A stretch of 64,000 bases of DNA from Blautia schinkii (GCF_013304825.1 NZ_JAAWUO010000007.1:1-64000), one strand, 5' to 3'. Counted from the stretch's first letter, positions 17,348-27,352 are shown. Notes: a model not told the origin generated them from the sequence alone. Program-made: numbers and translations.

Positions 17348-17396
17348 AAAGGACAGCGGTATCATATGTAAGTGTATATGATATCACTGTCCTTTT
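17348..17396 (+). terminator. Terminator of the secreted hydrolase gene
   Basis: AAAGGACAG (17348-17356) pairs with CTGTCCTTT (17387-17395), and inner bases ATCATAT/ATATGAT extend the stem; T-rich sequence follows. It may also stop the coiled-coil gene transcribed towards it. Confidence 0.85.
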
Positions 17397-17441
17397 CTTT
17401 ATGTATCTTATCTGATTATTTCTCTTATGTACGATTTCTGC

Positions 17442-17786
17442 TTAGACGTGGATAGATTCCTGTATCTGCGGAATTATGCCTTTCGCCTGCAGCAGCACTA
17501 CAATAGTATCCTGCGTGTCTTTCAGATGCTTAATGTCTACATTAACCAGATGGTCAAATTTCTTCTCCAGCAATCTCTGACGTCCCTCCAGTGTATCCTG
17601 ACGATTTTTGATAGCAAGCAATTCTCTGTCAATTCCATCAAGTCTTACATCAATGCCGTCTAATCGATTATCAATGCCATCTAATCGATTATCAATGCCG
17701 TCCAACCTGCTGTCAACACCGTCCAAACGTAGAAATATCTGCTTCTGGCCTTCAACTAGCATCTCCAGCATTTCTCTGTCTGTCAT
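17442..17786 (-). CDS. Small heptad-repeat coiled-coil protein
   Basis: 114 residues from ATG 17786 (GGGAGG 9 bases upstream; the longer frame to 17852 crosses the promoter). The middle (about residues 18-52) is five near-identical seven-residue units of the type RLDGIDN, followed by a charged helix (ELLAIKNRQDTLEGRQRLLE). This predicts one long parallel coiled coil. Similar proteins are annotated as hypothetical in Clostridia; no catalytic motif is present. The function is unknown. It is a single gene with its own promoter, placed behind ppk1. Confidence 0.7.
   Translation of the reverse strand: MTDREMLEMLVEGQKQIFLRLDGVDSRLDGIDNRLDGIDNRLDGIDVRLDGIDRELLAIKNRQDTLEGRQRLLEKKFDHLVNVDIKHLKDTQDTIVVLLQAKGIIPQIQESIHV
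17630..17734. repeat. 21-bp tandem repeat inside the coiled-coil gene
   Basis: Five 21-base units; the units starting at 17651 and 17672 differ at one base, and the outer ones are more diverged. Unit length equals seven codons, so copy number can change without a frameshift. Confidence 0.8.
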
Positions 17787-17819
17787 AAAATCTATCCTCC
17801 CTTCTCGTATGATGCTCAC

Positions 17820-17848
17820 AGTATAGCACAATACGGTCCGGCATTCAA
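17820..17848 (-). promoter_or_regulatory. Promoter of the coiled-coil gene
   Basis: Minus-strand TTGAAT (17843-17848), 17-base spacer, TATACT (17820-17825), directly after the ppk1 stop. Confidence 0.65.
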
Positions 17849-17869
17849 GCACATATCGTTCTTATTTTT

Positions 17870-20023
17870 TCATTCTTCCACATCCTCCGCAGGTTCGGCC
17901 GGAACAAAGACTCTCTTCTTTTCTTTTTTCTCTTTCTTTACAGCCTTTGCCCTCTCTGTAGCTTCGCGGCAGAATTCCATCTGGGAATTTACCAGGGTTT
18001 TACCTCTTTTATCCTGCTTCTCATAGTTTCCGGAAGGCTGCAGGATATGAGCCTTTACATTATCGCGGAATTCCAGATCCAGCACATGTAGGATCTCTTC
18101 CTTGATGGCCTCATCTTCCACAGGAAAAACGATCTCCACACGACGATCAAGGTTACGTGGCATCCAGTCTGCGCTGCCCATGTAGATTTCATCTGCTCCA
18201 CCATTCTTAAAATAAAAGATCCGGCTGTGTTCCAGGAAATTGCCGACAATAGAACGCACATGGATATTTTCGCTGATGCCCGGGATTCCCACTTTCAAGC
18301 AACAAATACCTCTCACCAGAAGATCGATCTTCACTCCACAGGAAGAAGCATAATACAAAGCAGCCATGATCACAGGATCACAGAGAGAATTCATCTTTGC
18401 CACAATATGAGCTTCCTCTCCGTTCTTCGCATGCTCTGCCTCTCTCTCGATCATCTTTACAAAACGGTCTTTCATCCAGATCGGCGCAACGATCAGCTTG
18501 TTCCAGCGTTTCGGCTCTGAATATCCGGAAAGCATATTAAATACAGCTGTTGCATCCTCACCGAACCGCTCATCACAGGTAAAAATACCGCAGTCTGTAT
18601 AAAGCTTCGCTGTGGAATCATTATAGTTTCCGGTTGCAAGATGCACATATCTGCGAATTCCATTCTCTTCTCTGCGCACCACCAGGGTAATCTTGCTGTG
18701 GGTCTTCAGGCCGACCAGACCATAGATTACATGGCAGCCTGCTTTCTCCAGCATCTTCGCCCAGACGATATTATTCTCCTCATCAAAACGTGCTTTCAGT
18801 TCTACCAGAACGGAAACCTGCTTGCCATTCTCAGCTGCCTGTGCAAGTGCCGCAATAATAGGGGAATTGCCGCTGACACGGTAAAGTGTCTGCTTGATTG
18901 CCAACACATCCGGATCTTTTGCTGCCTGGCGCACAAAATTTACCACAGGATCAAAACTCATATACGGATGATGAAGAAACACATCGCCCTCACGGATCAC
19001 CTGAAAAATATCTTTATCATTCTGGAATGCAGGCACTGCTGCAGGTTTATATTTCGGCTCTTTGAACTGATCGTAGCCGTCAATGCCGTAAACCTTCATC
19101 AGCATGGTAAGATCCAGCGGTCCATTGATAAAGAAGATATCATCTCCATGAACCTGAAATTCCATTTTCAGGATATCCAGAAGTCTGGAGTCCATCTTAT
19201 CTTCCACTTCCAGACGGATCACCTCACCCCACTGACGTTTTTTCAGCTGTTTCTGAATTTCCACCAGAAGATCCTCAGCCTCATCCTCATCAATGGAAAG
19301 ATCTGCATTACGCATAATTCTGTATGGATGCGCACAGATCACATCATAGCTCAAAAACAGCTTATCAATGTTTCGTTCGATGATCTGCTCCAGAAGAGTC
19401 ACTGTTGTATGGCCTTTCTTCTCAGAAGGGATGATTACCACTCTCGGAAGTACGGAAGGAACCTGCACTGTAGCAAAATCAATCTCTTCTTTGCCTTTTT
19501 TTGTATCTTTTTTGGAAAGGAGTGCTCCGATGTTCAGTGTCTTATTTCGGATCAGAGGAAACGGTCTGGATGAGTCCATAGCCATCGGCGTGAGGACCGG
19601 ATATACATTATCCTCAAAATACTGATCCACGAACTCTTTCTGTTTCTCGGAAAATGCCTCATGTTCAAAAATCACATGAAGCCCTGCTTTCTCCAGGGCA
19701 GGAACCAGAGACCTGTTTAATGTACTGTACTGCACATGAACCAGGTCGTGGGTCTGCTGGCTGATGGCCTTCAGCTGTTCCTTTGATGTCATTCCTGCAA
19801 TGTCTGTTTTCTTATATCCTGCATGAACCTGATCTTTCAGGGATGCCACACGGACCATGTAGAACTCGTCCAGATTGGAGGATGTGATGCTTAAAAATTT
19901 CAGTCTCTCAAAGAGAGGCAGACTTTTGTCCCTGGCCTCACTTAAAACTCTGTCATCAAACTTGATCCAGCTTAATTCCCTGTTTACAAAATATTCCGGT
20001 TTTTCAAATTCTTTAAATTTCAT
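17870..20023 (-). CDS. ppk1: Polyphosphate kinase 1
   Basis: 717 residues, the usual length for PPK1, which makes polyphosphate from ATP. The N domain starts NRELSWIKFDDRVL and contains SSNLDEFYMVRV; catalytic segments include KTHSKITLVV with the phospho-histidine candidate and YVHLATGNYN, then MGSADWMPRNLDRRVE near the end. Start ATG 20023 has GGAGGAGG 8 bases upstream; the TTG two codons earlier is less likely. It lies 17 bases after ppx in the same operon, so synthesis and breakdown of polyphosphate are linked. Confidence 0.95.
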   Translation of the reverse strand: MKFKEFEKPEYFVNRELSWIKFDDRVLSEARDKSLPLFERLKFLSITSSNLDEFYMVRVASLKDQVHAGYKKTDIAGMTSKEQLKAISQQTHDLVHVQYSTLNRSLVPALEKAGLHVIFEHEAFSEKQKEFVDQYFEDNVYPVLTPMAMDSSRPFPLIRNKTLNIGALLSKKDTKKGKEEIDFATVQVPSVLPRVVIIPSEKKGHTTVTLLEQIIERNIDKLFLSYDVICAHPYRIMRNADLSIDEDEAEDLLVEIQKQLKKRQWGEVIRLEVEDKMDSRLLDILKMEFQVHGDDIFFINGPLDLTMLMKVYGIDGYDQFKEPKYKPAAVPAFQNDKDIFQVIREGDVFLHHPYMSFDPVVNFVRQAAKDPDVLAIKQTLYRVSGNSPIIAALAQAAENGKQVSVLVELKARFDEENNIVWAKMLEKAGCHVIYGLVGLKTHSKITLVVRREENGIRRYVHLATGNYNDSTAKLYTDCGIFTCDERFGEDATAVFNMLSGYSEPKRWNKLIVAPIWMKDRFVKMIEREAEHAKNGEEAHIVAKMNSLCDPVIMAALYYASSCGVKIDLLVRGICCLKVGIPGISENIHVRSIVGNFLEHSRIFYFKNGGADEIYMGSADWMPRNLDRRVEIVFPVEDEAIKEEILHVLDLEFRDNVKAHILQPSGNYEKQDKRGKTLVNSQMEFCREATERAKAVKKEKKEKKRVFVPAEPAEDVEE

Positions 20024-20040
20024 ACCCAAAACCTCCTCCG

Positions 20041-21576
20041 TTATGCTCTGCCTTTCCGCTTCATTACAAGCCGGATTCCGAACACTGACTCAAAAAATTC
20101 CGTCTTATCTTTCAACAAGCCAAGTTCTAGGGAAACATCTTTCACAGAATCTATGATCAGATAAAGGGTTCTGTCCTTCAGCTTCACATTGAGAGCCTTT
20201 ACCTTCTGGTAGTGGCTTCTGTCCATAGCATTAGCCAGCCTCAAAATTGCCGCCAGCTTGGCAGTCAGAAGATACTCTTCCCGGCTCATGGCAGTCTCTC
20301 TGTTGATCTCCTCATAGCAGCCAAACTCCTTTGTATTATACCTCACCACACTGGCAATCACCTGACGCTCCTCAGTGGAAAGCCCGATGATCTCCGTTGC
20401 CATAATGATCTGGTATGAATATTCTGCCACATCCGTCATACTGATATATTTTCCGCAGTCATGAAGGATCACTGAGATCTGCAGGAGAAGTCGCTCTCTT
20501 TTTCCCATGCCGTGAATCTTTTTTGTGCTGTCAAAAATATCCAGTGCCAGGTCACAGGTTCCTGTAAGATGATTCTTTCCGCTGGAATAGCGTCTGGCAA
20601 TGTTTCTGGAAGCTACCAGGATATCATTTTCGAAATTGTGGGCACTTTTCAGATATTTGTTTTTTTCCGAATAATCGTAAGCAATTCCATCTAAAAGGGA
20701 AACTCCAGGTATCCACAAAGCTTCTGCCTGAAAAAGTTCTATAAAATTACGGATGATGACCATATTCGGAATGATCAGGGAAGCATATTCCGGCTCCAGC
20801 CCCATAGAATCCGCAAGATCATAATCTGACATATTTACGATGGAGTCATACTTCTTCAGAAACTCCGTCTTTGTGATTATATTTTCCCCGGATTTCTCCT
20901 GGAATATGGTATCTGTGAGAAAATCCCCCATCAGGATCAGATTGGAGATTTCTTTGTCCTTCAGATAAAGTCTCTGAAAGCTCATGAGATCGTTGCGGAT
21001 AAATTCCTCTACCAGCCTGTCATAATGTGGAGTTGTTTTCTCCAGGTCTTTCAGCCGCTGTCGGATACGAAGGCTTCCCATACGAATACTCTGCGTCAGC
21101 ACCAATGCGTCCTTATCAAATAGTGATACCTGCAGGTTTCCACCTCCGATATCCAGGATTGCTGTGCCTTTCTGAATAGCTTTTTTGAAGCCGGATTCAA
21201 TAGCTGCAATGGATTTATATCCGAGAAAATGCTGTTCCGCATTGCTTAAGATCTCCACCCTTATACCTGTTCTCTGATATATCTGCTCCAGAATGATCGT
21301 CGGATTCTTAAGCTCGCGGAGCGAACTTGTTGCACACGCACGCCAGCTTTCCACCCCAAAGTCTGCCATCATGCGTTTAAAATCATTCAAAATCTCGCAC
21401 AGCTCGTCTACAGTCTCCATCTCCAGACGTCCTGCTGCATATGTTCCCCGTCCCAGCTCCAGCTGGTAACGGACATCATTAATTTCCCTGAAGCCGATTC
21501 TCCTGGACATTTCAAATATCTTCATGCTGACTTCATAGGATCCTATATCAATTGCCGCAAAGGTTGTCACAGCCAT
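20041..21576 (-). CDS. ppx: Exopolyphosphatase / GppA-type phosphatase with HD-like C-terminus
   Basis: 511 residues. The actin-like ATPase fold shows AAIDIGSYEVSMKIFE (phosphate 1), ILDIGGGNLQVSLF (phosphate 2) and MGSLRIRQRL. The C-terminal 200 residues resemble the HD-like domain of long Ppx proteins (ILHDCGKYISM). It could hydrolyse polyphosphate or pppGpp. Co-operonic placement before ppk1 supports the polyphosphate role. An AAAGGATGA site precedes the ATG. Confidence 0.88.
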   Translation of the reverse strand: MAVTTFAAIDIGSYEVSMKIFEMSRRIGFREINDVRYQLELGRGTYAAGRLEMETVDELCEILNDFKRMMADFGVESWRACATSSLRELKNPTIILEQIYQRTGIRVEILSNAEQHFLGYKSIAAIESGFKKAIQKGTAILDIGGGNLQVSLFDKDALVLTQSIRMGSLRIRQRLKDLEKTTPHYDRLVEEFIRNDLMSFQRLYLKDKEISNLILMGDFLTDTIFQEKSGENIITKTEFLKKYDSIVNMSDYDLADSMGLEPEYASLIIPNMVIIRNFIELFQAEALWIPGVSLLDGIAYDYSEKNKYLKSAHNFENDILVASRNIARRYSSGKNHLTGTCDLALDIFDSTKKIHGMGKRERLLLQISVILHDCGKYISMTDVAEYSYQIIMATEIIGLSTEERQVIASVVRYNTKEFGCYEEINRETAMSREEYLLTAKLAAILRLANAMDRSHYQKVKALNVKLKDRTLYLIIDSVKDVSLELGLLKDKTEFFESVFGIRLVMKRKGRA

Positions 21577-21608
21577 AGTTCATCATCCTTTCCCCCAACA
21601 CGGGTGGA

Positions 21609-22928
21609 CTATTTCTTTTTTTCTTCCTCTGTTCCCACAATATAATCTATAAACTGCTGCGCAGCACGTCCTGTCAGGCCTCCGTGAGAAATTTCCCACT
21701 GGTTTGCCTTAAGAAGAAGCTCATCTTCCGGCATGGTAACTCCATAACGGGCTGCCAGTGTCCGGACGATTTCCTGAAACTGCTTCTTATCCGGCTTTCC
21801 AAAGTAGATGCGGACACCAAAACGGTATACAAGGGAAAGCTTCTCCTGTACTGTATCAGAGGAATGCAGATCATTGTCATCTGCGATCTCCAGCTTGTCA
21901 GTTGCGCGCTCGCGTACAAGATTACGTCTGTTGCTCGTTGCATAGATCAGGACATTATCCGGTTTCTTCTCAAGTCCGCCCTCGATTACTGCTTTCAGAT
22001 ATTTATACTCGATCTCAAATTCCTCAAAGGAAAGATCATCCATGTAAATAATAAAACGGTAATTACGGTTCTTGATCTGGGCGATCACCTCATTGAGATC
22101 CTGGAACTGATGCTTGTAGGCCTCAATAATACGAAGTCCCTGATCATAATACTGATTCAGGATACCCTTGATGCTGGAAGATTTACCGGTTCCTGCATCA
22201 CCGAAAAGCAGACAGTTGTTCGCCTTTCTTCCCTGGACAAAAGCCTCTGTATTATCGATAAGTTTCTTTTTTGCGATCTCGTAGCCTACCAGATCATCGA
22301 TCTTCACATGTGCAATTCTTGTGATCGGCTGGATCTCTACCTTGCCATCCTCATCATGTCCGATACGGAATGCCTTGTGAAGACCAAGCTTACCTACACC
22401 AAAATCCTTATAAAAAGCAATCATATCATCCATGAATTCCTCAGTTGTGGAAGCTGCTGCCAGTGTCTTGCTCATCTGGCAGATACGGTCACGGATCCTT
22501 GTATTAAAGAGCTTGCTGTTCTCATCCGGTGTCTGATAATCACAGATTACCCTGCAGCATGCGGTTCCAAATACTTTGTCAAAAACAGTGATGTCGAAAT
22601 CGTACAGCTCTTTGAATATCCGGAAATCATTTTTTGCAAGGTCATTGATGCTGCCTTTGATGGCTCCGCGAATCTCACTTGCCATACTGAATGCATTTTC
22701 ATGATTTACCAGAAGGAACGTAAGATATGTATGCCAGATATTTCCGGAAAATCCGTACATTCCTGCCAGTTCCACCAGTCCGTTCACACACTGAAAAAAC
22801 TGATTCGCTTTTGCCCTGAGAGCTTCCTCATCGGACTCATAAAGATTGATAATCTCCGCCATATTGTCCAGTATCTCACCGTCTGAAAAATCACGGTAAA
22901 GGATACATTCCTGAATTCTTGCCAACAT
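21609..22928 (-). CDS. DUF815 family AAA ATPase
   Basis: 439 residues. The N-terminal half (1-190) is helical and unrecognised; the ATPase part has VGYEIAKKKLIDNTEAF, Walker A LLFGDAGTGKSS near residue 245, Walker B-like FIIYMDDLSFE and a sensor TSNRRNLV. This is the DUF815 pattern; the family's cellular role is not settled. It lies between pheA (22 bases upstream) and ppx on one transcript. The ribosome site is AGAGGAG. Confidence 0.85.
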   Translation of the reverse strand: MLARIQECILYRDFSDGEILDNMAEIINLYESDEEALRAKANQFFQCVNGLVELAGMYGFSGNIWHTYLTFLLVNHENAFSMASEIRGAIKGSINDLAKNDFRIFKELYDFDITVFDKVFGTACCRVICDYQTPDENSKLFNTRIRDRICQMSKTLAAASTTEEFMDDMIAFYKDFGVGKLGLHKAFRIGHDEDGKVEIQPITRIAHVKIDDLVGYEIAKKKLIDNTEAFVQGRKANNCLLFGDAGTGKSSSIKGILNQYYDQGLRIIEAYKHQFQDLNEVIAQIKNRNYRFIIYMDDLSFEEFEIEYKYLKAVIEGGLEKKPDNVLIYATSNRRNLVRERATDKLEIADDNDLHSSDTVQEKLSLVYRFGVRIYFGKPDKKQFQEIVRTLAARYGVTMPEDELLLKANQWEISHGGLTGRAAQQFIDYIVGTEEEKKK

Positions 22929-22950
22929 AATAATCTAACTCCTCTGTATC

Positions 22951-24081
22951 TTAATAATTTCCAAGTACGCGAAGCACATTCGCCTCCGCTTCGATTCCTC
23001 TTAACGCATTCTCCACTGCACTCTCACCAAGTCTTCCCGTAAAATCAACAAAGAATCGGTATTCCCAGGATTTTCCGGGAATCGGACGGGACTCGATCTT
23101 TGTCATGTTCAGTCCGTTGTAAATAATGTGGGAAAGCATATTGTAAAGAGTTCCGCTTTCATGAGGCAGTTCAAAACAGATACTGATCTTTCCGGCTTTT
23201 TCCTCATATTCCGGCTTTCTGCTTACAATGATGAAACGTGTGGAGTTCGCTTTTTCCCTGCAAATGTTTTCTGCCAGGACTTTCAGGCCGAACACCTCAC
23301 CTGCTTCACGGCTTGCGATAGCTGCAACGCTCTTGTCACCTGTCTCACTGACCATCTTGGCTGCTCCTGCGGTGTTCTCCACTGCTTTCTTTTTCCAGGA
23401 TGAATGCTCCTCCAGAAATGCCTTGCACTGTGCAAGTCCCTGGGGATGGGAGCAAACCTTTGTAATATCACCAAGTTCTGCATCCGGAAGCCCAAGAAGC
23501 ACATGATCCACACGAATGATCTGCTCGCCTACGATATAGAGCTTATATTCCATGAGAAGATCGTAGATATCAGCCACAATACCTGCGGTGGAATTCTCAA
23601 TAGGAAGCACTGCGTAGTCTGCCTTTCCGTTAGTTACATCCTCCATGGCTGTACGCCATGTTTTTACATGGTAGCTTTCAATCTTTTTACCAAAGTACTG
23701 ACGCATTGCTGCATAGCTGTATGCACCTTCCACGCCCTGAAAAACAACTGTGGCATTCTCAAGAGGAACGTGCTTTACAGTTGTGAAATTACGCTCTCCG
23801 TAAATTCCGTGCTCTGTCAGAAGCTGGTACTGTCTCTTGCGGCTGATTGCCATGATCTGGCGAAAAAGCTCCTGCACGCCAAGACTGTTGAACTCTCCGT
23901 GCGCCTTTTCTTTCAGTGTGTGGATCTTCTGACTCTCACGAACCGGGTCCAGAACCTGCTTGCCTGTCTTGATCTTATATTCAGCGACTTCTTCACTCAC
24001 CTTCATTCGTTTTTCAAAGAGACGCACGATCTCGCTGTCAATCTCATCGATCTCGTCTCTGTATCTTTCCAAATCAGTCAT
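22951..24081 (-). CDS. pheA: Bifunctional chorismate mutase / prephenate dehydratase
   Basis: 376 residues: chorismate mutase of the AroQ type (about 1-85, LERYRDEIDEIDSEIVRLF), prephenate dehydratase (about 105-290, VVFQGVEGAYSYAAM, IENSTAGIV and NSTRFIIV), and an ACT domain (about 295-376) with the ESRP motif (KIESRPIPGKSWEYRFF) that gives phenylalanine feedback control. Start ATG 24081 has GGAGG 5 bases upstream and overlaps the folC end by 8 bases; the longer frame to 24150 would sit inside folC. Confidence 0.95.
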   Translation of the reverse strand: MTDLERYRDEIDEIDSEIVRLFEKRMKVSEEVAEYKIKTGKQVLDPVRESQKIHTLKEKAHGEFNSLGVQELFRQIMAISRKRQYQLLTEHGIYGERNFTTVKHVPLENATVVFQGVEGAYSYAAMRQYFGKKIESYHVKTWRTAMEDVTNGKADYAVLPIENSTAGIVADIYDLLMEYKLYIVGEQIIRVDHVLLGLPDAELGDITKVCSHPQGLAQCKAFLEEHSSWKKKAVENTAGAAKMVSETGDKSVAAIASREAGEVFGLKVLAENICREKANSTRFIIVSRKPEYEEKAGKISICFELPHESGTLYNMLSHIIYNGLNMTKIESRPIPGKSWEYRFFVDFTGRLGESAVENALRGIEAEANVLRVLGNY

Positions 24082-25375
24082 TATTTCCTCCGTTATGTTT
24101 CTTGATAATTTCTGTAAGGTCTCCCAAAAATGCCAGAGAACCAAAAGCAATGATCACACCCTCTGTTCCTGCCAGATGATAAGCCTCTGCCACTGCCGAT
24201 TCAATATCATCATATGACCTTACATCCGAATGGAACTCCCTCACTGCATCTGCCAGCTCCCCGGGGGACAGTGCTCTGGGATTATCAGGTGCCGCGATAG
24301 TCAGAATGGTATCTGCGTACTTCTCTGTTTTCCGGATGACTTTGCGGTAATCCTTGTCACGAAACATTCCCATGATGTAGATAATCCTTCTGCCTTTAAA
24401 ATACCTCTCAACAGATGCTGCCAGCATATCTGCCGCAGCAGGGTTATGTGCTCCGTCAACAACAAAATCCGGCTTCGTTCCAAGAAGTGCGAATCTTCCA
24501 GGCCAAGTGGTGCGTTTCAGGCCATCCTGCCTCTGCTCCTGTGTTGTGGGATATCCCTGCTCATTCAGGATCTCCAGTGCCCGGAGTGCTGCCACCGCAT
24601 TCTCCTTCTGGTATGCACCTGCCAGGGATATCGTGTACTTCTCTCCTTTATAAAGAAAAGTCTGTCCTGTCATAGATGCTTCCAGAACTTCCGCGTCATC
24701 CCGGTCAGCCACCTCGTATGGTACATTCTGTTCCTCACATATTCTTCTGATCACAGCTTCTGCTTCCGGCTGCTGCTTCACTGTTACCATATGACTGTCC
24801 GGCTTGATAATGCCGGCTTTTTTCTCTGCGATTTCACTCAGGGTATTTCCAAGAAATGCCGTATGATCCATACTGATAGATACCAGAATGGAAAGAACTG
24901 TCGTACGGATTATGTTGGTGGCGTCCAGATCGCCGCCCATGCCAACTTCCATTAATACAATATCGCATTTCTCATCCTGAAAATAAAGAAATGCGGCTGC
25001 TGTTTCAATTTCAAATACTGATGGATGCGGTTTGCCTTCCTTCACAATGTCATCGATCACTTCCGCGATCCTTGTCACATATGCTGCAAATTTCTCTCTG
25101 CTGACAGGCTCTCCGTTTACTTCCATCCTCTCTCTGTAGGAATAGACAGCCGGTGAAATATATCTTCCGACCCGGTAGCCTGCACCTGATAAAGCGGAAT
25201 ACAGATATGCGATCACAGACCCTTTTCCGTTGGTTCCTGCTACATGAACATATTTCAGTTCATCCTGCGGATCACCAAGACGCCTCATCAGCTCCCTCAT
25301 ATTATCCAGTCCCAGAACGATGCCTTTCTTCAGTTCTGCGGCTCTGATATAGGCGCGACTTTCTTCATAATTCAT
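24074..25375 (-). CDS. folC: Folylpolyglutamate synthase / dihydrofolate synthase
   Basis: 433 residues of the Mur ligase superfamily, adding glutamate to folates. P-loop HVAGTNGKGSVIAYL lies near residue 48, followed by SPAVYSYRERMEVNGE, VLMEVGMGGDLDATNII, the SMDHTAFLG segment and VDGAHNPAAA. GAAGGAG precedes the ATG. It is the first gene of the folC-pheA-DUF815-ppx-ppk1 operon, with a consensus promoter at 25408-25436. Confidence 0.95.
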   Translation of the reverse strand: MNYEESRAYIRAAELKKGIVLGLDNMRELMRRLGDPQDELKYVHVAGTNGKGSVIAYLYSALSGAGYRVGRYISPAVYSYRERMEVNGEPVSREKFAAYVTRIAEVIDDIVKEGKPHPSVFEIETAAAFLYFQDEKCDIVLMEVGMGGDLDATNIIRTTVLSILVSISMDHTAFLGNTLSEIAEKKAGIIKPDSHMVTVKQQPEAEAVIRRICEEQNVPYEVADRDDAEVLEASMTGQTFLYKGEKYTISLAGAYQKENAVAALRALEILNEQGYPTTQEQRQDGLKRTTWPGRFALLGTKPDFVVDGAHNPAAADMLAASVERYFKGRRIIYIMGMFRDKDYRKVIRKTEKYADTILTIAAPDNPRALSPGELADAVREFHSDVRSYDDIESAVAEAYHLAGTEGVIIAFGSLAFLGDLTEIIKKHNGGNND

Positions 25376-25407
25376 TGTCTGTTTCTCCTTCCGCGTGTGT
25401 TTCGTTC

Positions 25408-25436
25408 ATTATAAACCACACGTATATTTTTTTCAA
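25408..25436 (-). promoter_or_regulatory. Promoter of the folC operon
   Basis: Minus-strand TTGAAA (25431-25436), 17-base spacer, TATAAT (25408-25413), about 33 bases before the folC ATG. Confidence 0.7.
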
Positions 25437-25512
25437 GGCAGGGGATACTATTAAAGATGCTTTTCCATGTTAAATGTGTGTGAAAAATTTGCTTACGAGA
25501 AGAGGTTTTGGT

Positions 25513-25914
25513 ATGCAAAAGAAGGATTTTTTTCTGTGCGGTTTTACAGGCTGGTGCCTGGAAATCATCTGGACCGGACTGCACTCTCTTTTTACCGGTC
25601 ACTTTACCATGATGGGAAAAACATCTCTTCTGATGTTTCCGGTGTACGGTCTGGCCGCTGTCATCCGCCCTGCCTATCATAAGCTTGCCCGTTTTCCGGT
25701 TATGATACGCGGAGTTTTCTACAGCTGCGGGATTTTTCTGGTGGAATTCCTAAGCGGTTCTTTTTACCGGAAACTTCATATCTGCCCCTGGGATTATTCT
25801 CATGTTCCGCTGCAATATAAAGGCGTGATCCGACTGGACTATGCACCTCTGTGGTTCATCACCGGTCTTTTCTTTGAATGGCTTCTTCGACAAAATCCTC
25901 GGAAATCATCTTGA
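25513..25914 (+). CDS. Small membrane protein, PF06541-like
   Basis: 133 residues from ATG 25513, with an AGAGG box 8 bases upstream. Four hydrophobic segments (about 5-25, 30-50, 65-85 and 108-128) and the [11 protein letters not shown]-like opening followed by [12 protein letters not shown] resemble the putative ABC-transporter permease family PF06541 common in Clostridia. No transport function has been shown for the family. It ends 72 bases before pyrB, and the pyrB -35 box overlaps its stop codon. Confidence 0.7.
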   Translation: MQKKDFFLCGFTGWCLEIIWTGLHSLFTGHFTMMGKTSLLMFPVYGLAAVIRPAYHKLARFPVMIRGVFYSCGIFLVEFLSGSFYRKLHICPWDYSHVPLQYKGVIRLDYAPLWFITGLFFEWLLRQNPRKSS

Positions 25915-25939
25915 AAAACTCACGTTTATATATTATGAT
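25911..25939 (+). promoter_or_regulatory. Promoter of pyrB-pyrI
   Basis: TTGAAA (25911-25916), 17-base spacer, TATGAT (25934-25939). A small inverted repeat CTGGAA/TTCCAG (25942-25965) follows at the expected transcript start. I see no PyrR-type attenuator. Confidence 0.65.
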
Positions 25940-25985
25940 ATCTGGAAGGGAATCTGATTTTCCAGTAAATAATTGGAGGTACAAC

Positions 25986-26909
25986 ATGAGACATTTAATG
26001 AGTCCGTTGGATTTCTCGGTTGAAGAGCTTGAGAAGCTTCTGAATCTCGCCGATGATATCGGGAAAAATCCTAAAAAGTATGCGCACACCTGTGATGATA
26101 AAAGGCTTGCGACACTGTTTTATGAACCAAGTACACGTACACGTTTAAGTTTCGAGGCAGCCATGATGAATCTCGGAGGAAAGGTTCTTGGTTTTTCTTC
26201 TGCCGATTCCAGCTCAGCATCTAAGGGCGAGAGTGTTGCCGATACCATTCGCGTTGTTTCCTGCTATGCAGATATCTGTGCTATGCGTCACCCGAAGGAA
26301 GGTGCTCCGCTTGTAGCTTCTATGGCATCCAATATTCCGGTGATCAATGCTGGAGATGGTGGCCACCAGCATCCTACTCAGACATTAACTGATCTTTTAA
26401 CTATCCGTTCCCTCAAAGGCAGACTTGACAATATCACGATCGGTCTCTGTGGTGATCTGAAATTCGGACGTACTGTCCATTCTCTGATCGAGGCACTGGT
26501 GCGTTATGAGAACGTAAAATTCGTCCTGATCTCTCCGGAAGAGCTTCGTATCCCAAGCTATATCCGTGAGGATGTACTAAAGCGCAACAATATCGAGTTC
26601 GTCGAGGAGGAACGTCTCGAGGACGCACTTCCAGCTCTTGATATCCTGTACATGACCCGTGTTCAGAAGGAGCGTTTCTTTAACGAAGAGGATTATATCC
26701 GCATGAAAGATTTCTATGTTCTGGATAAACAGAAGATGGAACTTGCTCCGAAGGATATGTATATCCTTCATCCGCTTCCGCGTGTTAATGAGATTTCTGT
26801 TGAAGTGGATTCTGATCCGCGTGCCGCTTATTTCAAACAGGTCCAGTATGGTGTTTATGTCCGTATGGCCCTGATTCTTACATTACTGGAGGTGGAACTG
26901 CCATGTTGA
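25986..26909 (+). CDS. pyrB: Aspartate carbamoyltransferase catalytic chain
   Basis: 307 residues, from ATG 25986 behind TTGGAGG. First committed step of pyrimidine synthesis. The carbamoyl-phosphate loop is [14 protein letters not shown], the 80s loop SSSASKGES, then [25 protein letters not shown] (aspartate site) and HPLPRVNEI. Its end overlaps pyrI by 7 bases, which fits the class of enzyme whose catalytic trimers assemble with regulatory dimers. Confidence 0.97.
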   Translation: MRHLMSPLDFSVEELEKLLNLADDIGKNPKKYAHTCDDKRLATLFYEPSTRTRLSFEAAMMNLGGKVLGFSSADSSSASKGESVADTIRVVSCYADICAMRHPKEGAPLVASMASNIPVINAGDGGHQHPTQTLTDLLTIRSLKGRLDNITIGLCGDLKFGRTVHSLIEALVRYENVKFVLISPEELRIPSYIREDVLKRNNIEFVEEERLEDALPALDILYMTRVQKERFFNEEDYIRMKDFYVLDKQKMELAPKDMYILHPLPRVNEISVEVDSDPRAAYFKQVQYGVYVRMALILTLLEVELPC

Positions 26910-27340
26910 ACGTAGGTGCTCTTCGTGAAGGTTATGTCCTGGATCATATCAAAGCCGGCAAGGCAATGACTATCTATCATGACCTGAATCTGGATAAGCT
27001 GGATTGTACTGTAGCTATCATCAAGAATGCCCGCAGCCAGAAAATGGGCAAAAAAGATATCATCAAAGTAGAATGCCCGATCGAGGATCTGGATCTTGAT
27101 ATTCTTGGTTTTATCGATCACAACATCACTGTAAACATTATTAAAGATGAGAAGATCGTTGCAAAAAAAGAACTGAAGCTGCCGAAACAGGTAGTGAACG
27201 TGATCAAATGCAAGAATCCCCGTTGTATCACTTCCATCGAGCAGGGACTGGATCAGATTTTTGTTCTTGCAGATGAGGAGAAAGAGATTTACCGCTGTAA
27301 GTACTGCGAGGAGAAGTATAGAGGAAAACGTAATAAGTAA
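26903..27340 (+). CDS. pyrI: Aspartate carbamoyltransferase regulatory chain
   Basis: 145 residues. N-terminal allosteric domain (about 1-95) for nucleotide effectors and C-terminal zinc domain with four cysteines arranged as CKNPRC and CKYC. GGAGGTGG lies 8 bases upstream of the ATG, inside the pyrB end. With pyrB it would give the allosteric holoenzyme, responding to CTP and ATP. Confidence 0.96.
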   Translation: MLNVGALREGYVLDHIKAGKAMTIYHDLNLDKLDCTVAIIKNARSQKMGKKDIIKVECPIEDLDLDILGFIDHNITVNIIKDEKIVAKKELKLPKQVVNVIKCKNPRCITSIEQGLDQIFVLADEEKEIYRCKYCEEKYRGKRNK

Positions 27341-27352
27341 TTGACTGTATAA

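Noticed and set aside
18641-19573. 310-codon open frame on the + strand
   Set aside because: Antisense to ppk1; cysteine/histidine-rich composition typical of a reverse-strand shadow.
21684-22886. 400-codon open frame on the + strand
   Set aside because: Antisense shadow of the DUF815 ATPase.
25940-25985. PyrR-type attenuator before pyrB
   Set aside because: Only a 6-bp inverted repeat; no terminator T-run and no PyrR-binding loop.
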